Positions 59,327 to 64,000 of a stretch of DNA of 64,000 nt are shown here, in pieces. Source of the stretch: Phreatobacter sp. (GTDB lineage Bacteria > Pseudomonadota > Alphaproteobacteria > Rhizobiales > Phreatobacteraceae). The position numbers and the translations under genes are program-made. Position 1 is the first letter of the stretch, and every line of letters begins with the position of its first letter. The stretch is from positions 1 through 64,000 of the forward strand of contig NZ_JAPZTZ010000006.1 of assembly GCF_027532945.1 (NCBI RefSeq), given 5' to 3'. The notes under the pieces were generated by a model that worked only from the letters and a program-made list of their open reading frames with translations, was not told the origin of the DNA and ran no database searches.

Positions 59327-60810
59327 CAAGAACGAACGTAACGACAGGCGATATCGTCGCTAAACTCTGGAGCCTCTGCCACGTCCTTCGCGACGATGGC
59401 ATCACGTACAACGAGTACGTGACCGAGCTGACATATCTGCTCTTCCTCAAGATGTTAGCGGAAACCGGACACGAGGAACGGCTGCCTAAGGGCTACCGTT
59501 GGGCCGAGCTTACCCGCCGCACGGGCATGGATCAGCTCACATATTACCGCCAGCTCATGCTCGACCTCGGCAATCCCGCGCACGTGAAGGACCCAACCGT
59601 CCTTGCCATTTTCGCCGACGCTCAAACCAAGCTTCGTAAGCCCACGAACCTCAAATCCCTCACGACCGACATCGAACAACTCGACTGGTTCTCGGCACGC
59701 GAGGAGGGGCTTGGCAATCTCTACGAAGGCCTCTTGGAGAAAAACGCCGCTGAAAAGAAATCAGGTGCCGGGCAGTACTTCACGCCGCGCCCCCTGATCG
59801 ACAGCATCGTCCGGCTTATGAAGCCGCAGGCGGGCGAGGTCATTCAGGACCCCGCTGCCGGTACCGGTGGCTTCATCGTAGCCGCCGACCGCTACATCAA
59901 AGACGCGACCGACGACCTTTTCAAGCTGCCAAAAGACAAGGCCGCATTCCAACGCCGCAATGCCTATACGGGCTCTGAGCTGGTGCCGGACACACACCGC
60001 CTCCTTCTCATGAACCTGATGCTCCACGGCATCGAATGTCCTTTTGAAAGCGGCGACTCGCTCTCGCCCACCGGGGAAGGGTTGGGCAAGGCCGACCTCA
60101 TCCTGACCAACCCACCCTTTGGCACCAAGAAGGGCGGCGGGCGGCCGACGCGGGCTGATTTCTCGATCACCGCCGAGACGTCGAACAAACAGCTCGCCTT
60201 TGTCGAGCATATCGTGCGCGCCTTGAAGCCCGGAGGACGCGCGGCCGTCGTGCTGCCCGACAACGTGCTGTTCGAAGACAACACAGGCCGCCGACTGCGC
60301 ACATGGGTCATGAACCTCTGTGATCTGCACACCATCCTGCGGCTTCCAACAGGCATTTTCTACGCCCAGGGCGTGAAGACCAACGTGCTGTTCTTGACGC
60401 GCAGCAAGACTGACACCGGCAACACAAAAGCCGTCTGGGTCTACGACTTGCGCGCCAACATGCCAGCATTCGGCAAAACCCGACCGTTGAAGCTGGAAGA
60501 TTTCGCAGCGTTCGAGAAGGCGTTTGGGGATGATCCGCACGGCAAATCCAAGCGCACGGACGAGGGTGAGGAGGGGCGTTTTCGGTGCTTCAAGAGACAA
60601 CAGATCGAAGAACGCAACGACAATCTCGACATCGCGTGGCTTCGCGACACGGAGGCTGAGGCCGAGGAAGGCCTCACCGAACCCGAGGACATCGCCGCAG
60701 CCATCATCGGGCATCTGAAAGCTGCGCTCGGCGAGATAGAGGAGCTGAGCGACGAATTAGAGGGCGGGGAAGAAGCTCTGACCGCGCTCACCAAGGAGGC
60801 CGCAGAATGA
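59308..60810 (+). CDS. hsdM: Type I restriction-modification methyltransferase subunit (HsdM)
   Basis: The 500-residue N6-adenine methyltransferase has an N-terminal HsdM_N domain (LWSLCHVLRDDGITYNEYVT), SAM motif I DPAAGTGGF (D181) and catalytic motif IV NPPF (N268-F271). A helical C-terminus follows. ATG 59308 lies inside hsdR with GAGGA upstream. It shares ATGA with hsdS. The order R-M-S in one operon is typical of part of the type I families. Confidence 0.96.
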   Translation: MASSELTRTNVTTGDIVAKLWSLCHVLRDDGITYNEYVTELTYLLFLKMLAETGHEERLPKGYRWAELTRRTGMDQLTYYRQLMLDLGNPAHVKDPTVLAIFADAQTKLRKPTNLKSLTTDIEQLDWFSAREEGLGNLYEGLLEKNAAEKKSGAGQYFTPRPLIDSIVRLMKPQAGEVIQDPAAGTGGFIVAADRYIKDATDDLFKLPKDKAAFQRRNAYTGSELVPDTHRLLLMNLMLHGIECPFESGDSLSPTGEGLGKADLILTNPPFGTKKGGGRPTRADFSITAETSNKQLAFVEHIVRALKPGGRAAVVLPDNVLFEDNTGRRLRTWVMNLCDLHTILRLPTGIFYAQGVKTNVLFLTRSKTDTGNTKAVWVYDLRANMPAFGKTRPLKLEDFAAFEKAFGDDPHGKSKRTDEGEEGRFRCFKRQQIEERNDNLDIAWLRDTEAEAEEGLTEPEDIAAAIIGHLKAALGEIEELSDELEGGEEALTALTKEAAE

Positions 60811-62150
60811 CCGAGCTTCCGACCGCGTGGGTCCAAACTACACTTGGCCAACTAGGTGGTTGGTCAAGCGGCGGAACGCCATCGAGAAAGAACCCAAGCT
60901 ATTTTGGCGGCAACATTCCATGGGTAAAAACAGGTGATCTAAATGATACGGTACTCACCGCAACGCCTGAATTCATAACGGAAGCAGGCCTGCACAATAG
61001 CGCCGCAAAGCTCTTCCCGCCCGGCACTCTTCTTGTCGCAATGTACGGTGCCACAATTGGCAAGACGGCAGTCCTCGGAATTCCTGCCGCTACCAATCAA
61101 GCGTGTGCTGCTTTGCTGCCCGGAGAGATAACTAGTGATCTAATTCCCTACGTCTGGAAGTTCCTCATCGGCAATATCAACGAACTGAAGCAAGCGGGAC
61201 AAGGTGGAGCGCAGCTGAATATCAGCCAAGAAATACTGAAAGCTTTGCCGATTCCGCTAGCTCCACTTCCGGAGCAGCGCCGCATCGTCGCAAAACTCGA
61301 CAGCCTCCGCTCCCGCTCGTCCCGCGCCCGCCAGGAACTCGACCACATCCCCAAGCTGATCGAGCGCTACAAGCAGGCCATCCTCGCCAAAGCGTTTTCT
61401 GGACAGCTAATCGGCCTCATTCCCGAAGACACGGCGCACCCACATGAAGCCTGCTGGAATCTACCGAAATCCTGGCGATGGGTTCGCTTCGACGAAGCAG
61501 CTGAAATTGCTTCGAACCTCGTTCCAACATCTGAAGTGCAACAACTGCCGCACATCGCTCCAGACAACATCGGTGCGGGGACCGGCAAACTGCTTGCTTT
61601 CTTCACAGTAGCTGAAGATGGCGTTAAGAGCCCTAAACATCGGTTCTACCCAGGCCAAGTCCTATACTCAAAAATTCGTCCGTACTTGCGCAAAGCCGTC
61701 TTAATCGACTTTGAGGGCGTTTGTAGCGCGGACATGTATCCGCTCAACGCGAAACCGAATGTCGTTCCTCGCTATCTATATTACTGGGCATTTAGTCAGC
61801 AGCTTGCTAGCTTTGTTGTTGACCATGAAGGGCGAACGGTCCTCCCAAAGGTAAACCAGGTTGGCCTGAACCAGACTCCATTTCCGCTCGCTCCCGAGCC
61901 GGATCAGCAAGCGATCGTGAAGTTGTTAGACCGTGCCTTCGCGTGGCTCGACAGAATCACCGCCGAGCACGCTTACACTGAGCATCTACTGCCTAAGCTC
62001 GACCAAGCCATCCTCGCCAAGGCCTTTCGAGGCGAACTCGTTCCCCAAGACCCGAACGACGAGCCAGCATCGGATCTACTGAAGCGGATCAAAGCCGAGC
62101 GAAACACTCAAGCTGGAGCACGTCGCCGTGGCCGTAATCCGCAAAATTGA
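60807..62150 (+). CDS. hsdS: Type I restriction-modification specificity subunit (HsdS)
   Basis: The 447-residue protein contains two target-recognition domains (about residues 1-150 and 205-370), each followed by a conserved helical spacer. The first spacer has PLPEQRRIVAKLDSLRSRSS and IERYKQAILAKAFSGQL, the second PDQQAIVKLLDRAF and LDQAILAKAFRGEL. The two TRDs read the two halves of a bipartite target. Both domains look complete. The target cannot be deduced from sequence alone. Its last 23 bases overlap the next gene. Confidence 0.95.
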   Translation: MTELPTAWVQTTLGQLGGWSSGGTPSRKNPSYFGGNIPWVKTGDLNDTVLTATPEFITEAGLHNSAAKLFPPGTLLVAMYGATIGKTAVLGIPAATNQACAALLPGEITSDLIPYVWKFLIGNINELKQAGQGGAQLNISQEILKALPIPLAPLPEQRRIVAKLDSLRSRSSRARQELDHIPKLIERYKQAILAKAFSGQLIGLIPEDTAHPHEACWNLPKSWRWVRFDEAAEIASNLVPTSEVQQLPHIAPDNIGAGTGKLLAFFTVAEDGVKSPKHRFYPGQVLYSKIRPYLRKAVLIDFEGVCSADMYPLNAKPNVVPRYLYYWAFSQQLASFVVDHEGRTVLPKVNQVGLNQTPFPLAPEPDQQAIVKLLDRAFAWLDRITAEHAYTEHLLPKLDQAILAKAFRGELVPQDPNDEPASDLLKRIKAERNTQAGARRRGRNPQN

Positions 62151-63837
62151 AATCCGTCATTTTCGAGGAATCGCTTCTCTTGACTGGTGCCCAAGTGTAG
62201 GAATCAATTGTCTCATCGGACCAGGCGATAGCTGCAAAACGACGATCCTCGATGCGATCGACTTATGCTTAAGCGCTCGACGCAATCTGACTTTGAATGA
62301 CTCTGACTTTCACAATCTCAACGTCGCCACGCCCATCACTATCTCGATCACGGTCGGAGCGCTCGGAGACAATCTTAAGAACCTCGAATCCTACGGCCTC
62401 TACCTGAGGGGCTTCGACCCAAAAACTGGTGATTTGCATGACGAGCCCGATACTGGCCTTGAGACGGTCCTAACCTTGCGGCTCACAGTCGCGGCCGATC
62501 TGGAGCCTTCTTGGACCCTTGTATCCGATCGCGCCGAGCAGCAAGGTCAGTCACGGGGGCTCGGCTGGACCGATCGTGCAAGCATGAGCCCGACACGCCT
62601 TGGTGCGTACGCTGACCAAAATCTGAGCTGGGGCCGCGCGTCTATCTTAAACAAAATCTCCGACGAAACCATTGCCGCGTCGACAGCTCTCGCTGACCTC
62701 GCTCGAAACGCTCGCAATGCCTTCGGGCAACAGGCCGAAGCTGGCTTGCCAAAAGCGTTAGCCACAGTACAGACGACCGCGATTGAATTGGGCGTGCCCG
62801 TCGGCGGTGCCGTCAAAGCCATGCTTGACGCTCAGTCCGTATCATTCTCCGGGGGGACGATCTCACTGCATGGTGAAGATGGCGTCCCGCTCAAAAGCCT
62901 CGGCCTTGGGTCGAAACGCTTGCTCATTGCTGGCCTTCAGCGTGCCGCCGCCGCAACCACCCCCATTGTCTTAGTCGACGAGATCGAACACGGGCTTGAG
63001 CCACATCGTGTGATCCGTCTCATTGACGCTCTCGGTGCGAAGGAGGCCAAGCCTCCATTGCAGACGTTCCTTACTTCACACTCTCCAGTCGCTGTACGCG
63101 AGCTATCTGCCAACCAGCTCTACGTCGTACGCTCGAATGGTACCAGCCATCTCGTTCACCGGGCCTCCGATAGCGGGGATGTCCAAGGCACGATCCGATT
63201 ATCCCCAGACGCTCTGCTAGCCCGCTCAGTTCTTGTCTGCGAAGGAGCAACTGAAATCGGCCTCATAAGAGGCATAGACCAGTTTCGCGCTACAACTGGC
63301 GCAGCCTCGCTCACAGCGTGCGGCGCAGCTATTGTTGACGGAGGTGGCGAGAACGTCTTCAAACGCGCCCGCGCCTTCCAACTGCTCGGCTACCGGACTG
63401 CTGTGCTCCACGACAGCGATAAGATTCCGACCCCCGACGTGAAAGCCGCCTTCGAAGCGGATGGCAGCCCAACATTTGCATGGCAGGAAAACTGCTCGAC
63501 TGAGGAAGAGTTGTTCTTGTCGCTTTCGGATAGCGCGGCCTTGGCGTTGCTTGAGAACGCTGTTCTGCGCCGCAGCGATAAGACCATCGACGACCAAATC
63601 AGGTCAGCGTGCGCCGCAAAACACTCTCTCGCATCATTCCGCGCCAACCTGACAACTGAAGCGAGAGCAATACTTGGCTTAGCATCGAAGGCTAAGCACT
63701 CAGGCTGGTACAAATCTATCAGCGACATGGAAGTTGTTGCTCGCGATATCGTAGCTCCGGACATGCAGAATTGCGCGGCACCGCTCAAGACAACGATTGC
63801 CGGAGTGTTCAAGTGGATCACCGATGGCAGCCGATGA
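62128..63837 (+). CDS. OLD-family ATPase with TOPRIM nuclease domain (GajA-like)
   Basis: The 569-residue protein begins with an ABC-type AAA domain: IEIRHFRGI, Walker A LIGPGDSCKTTILDAIDL (K37) and a C-terminal ATPase half with VLVDEIEHGLEP and TSHSPVAVREL. A TOPRIM domain follows with CEGATEIGLIRGID (E372), an IVDGGGEN block and HDSDK (D429, D431). This is the architecture of OLD nucleases and of GajA in Gabija phage defence. It starts at GTG 62128 inside hsdS and overlaps the helicase gene by 14 bases, so it is coupled to both. Confidence 0.85.
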   Translation: MAVIRKIEIRHFRGIASLDWCPSVGINCLIGPGDSCKTTILDAIDLCLSARRNLTLNDSDFHNLNVATPITISITVGALGDNLKNLESYGLYLRGFDPKTGDLHDEPDTGLETVLTLRLTVAADLEPSWTLVSDRAEQQGQSRGLGWTDRASMSPTRLGAYADQNLSWGRASILNKISDETIAASTALADLARNARNAFGQQAEAGLPKALATVQTTAIELGVPVGGAVKAMLDAQSVSFSGGTISLHGEDGVPLKSLGLGSKRLLIAGLQRAAAATTPIVLVDEIEHGLEPHRVIRLIDALGAKEAKPPLQTFLTSHSPVAVRELSANQLYVVRSNGTSHLVHRASDSGDVQGTIRLSPDALLARSVLVCEGATEIGLIRGIDQFRATTGAASLTACGAAIVDGGGENVFKRARAFQLLGYRTAVLHDSDKIPTPDVKAAFEADGSPTFAWQENCSTEEELFLSLSDSAALALLENAVLRRSDKTIDDQIRSACAAKHSLASFRANLTTEARAILGLASKAKHSGWYKSISDMEVVARDIVAPDMQNCAAPLKTTIAGVFKWITDGSR

Positions 63838-64000
63838 CATCGATCTGCTTAACATCCAAAGAGGCCTCGTTATCGCGCCTGCTGGCTGCGGCAAGACTCA
63901 ACTGATAGTCAACGCCTTGACGCGACATAGAGGTTCTAAACCGGTTCTTGTGCTGACGCACACGAATGCTGGCGTCGCCGCCCTGCGCATCCGTCTAGAA
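63824..64000 (+). CDS. UvrD-like superfamily 1 helicase, N-terminal part (GajB-like), runs off the window
   Basis: Fifty-nine codons are present from ATG 63824 to the window end. They show the Q-motif region and Walker A LVIAPAGCGKTQLIVNAL (residues 15-32), then motif Ia VLVLTHTNAGVAALRIRLE, both typical of UvrD/PcrA/Rep helicases. Placed directly behind an OLD ATPase-nuclease, it fits the second gene of a class 2 OLD/Gabija pair. The remaining motifs lie outside the window. Confidence 0.8.
   Translation, partial: MAADDIDLLNIQRGLVIAPAGCGKTQLIVNALTRHRGSKPVLVLTHTNAGVAALRIRLE

Larger units (their letters stand above)
53786..64000 (+). mobile_element. Integrated genomic island carrying defence genes (left part)
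   Basis: The island begins at the truncated tRNA-fMet, carries an integrase next to that end, then HigBA, a type I restriction-modification operon, an OLD-family nuclease and a UvrD-like helicase. Codon use and base composition are clearly less GC-rich than in the genes to the left. The right end lies outside the window. Confidence 0.8.

Overview
The window looks like a GC-rich alphaproteobacterial chromosome, most likely Hyphomicrobiales (Rhizobiales). The evidence is a Rhodobacter-type gene transfer agent (GTA) gene order, a two-component system next to a cycHJKL-type cytochrome c maturation operon followed by degP and glnE (a rhizobial arrangement), a DUF465-type small protein, and strong G/C preference at third codon positions. 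I could not identify the genus from sequence alone.

Region 1 (1-1223) is accessory DNA. It holds the right end of an IS3-family element, an orphan C-terminal nuclease-toxin-like domain whose upstream part appears lost at the IS junction, and two tandem paralogous small proteins that look like its immunity genes.

Region 2 (1255-17192) is a GTA structural cluster running portal, g3.5-like, prohead protease, capsid, head-tail connectors, tail proteins, a short tape measure, DUF2460, DUF2163, NlpC peptidase and TIM-barrel tail protein. No terminase precedes the portal here. Three extra proteases (one retropepsin-like, two trypsin-like in antisense) and an antisense DUF465 gene sit inside it. The second tail chaperone reading frame lacks a start codon for its conserved N-terminus, which suggests a frameshift.

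Region 3 (17278-32925) is core genome: a PepSY protein with a FeuPQ-like two-component system, a 17-kDa-antigen-like lipoprotein, an unknown 480-residue protein, ccmI-ccmE-ccmF-ccmH, a DegP protease, a strong terminator, a second OmpR-type two-component system, and glnE overlapping its kinase.

Region 4 (32938-53709) is mixed metabolic and transport genes: a PAS sensor kinase, aminopeptidase N, an alpha/beta hydrolase, a cytochrome c, a palindromic repeat element, glutaryl-CoA dehydrogenase, an MFS transporter, a complete dipeptide-type ABC operon preceded by an amidase, an Asp/Glu-racemase-like protein lacking one catalytic cysteine, an FAD oxidoreductase, an M20 peptidase and an atypical DapA-family aldolase.

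Region 5 (53786-64000, continuing past the window) is an integrated genomic island of visibly lower GC content. Its left edge is a 49-bp 3' fragment of an initiator tRNA-fMet gene, followed by a tyrosine integrase. Next come a HigBA toxin-antitoxin pair with a textbook promoter and palindromic operator, and a tightly overlapping operon of hsdR-hsdM-hsdS, an OLD-family ATPase/TOPRIM nuclease and a UvrD-like helicase. The last two resemble a Gabija-type (GajA/GajB) module. Joining a type I restriction system to a Gabija-like pair by overlapping reading frames is the most interesting candidate system here.
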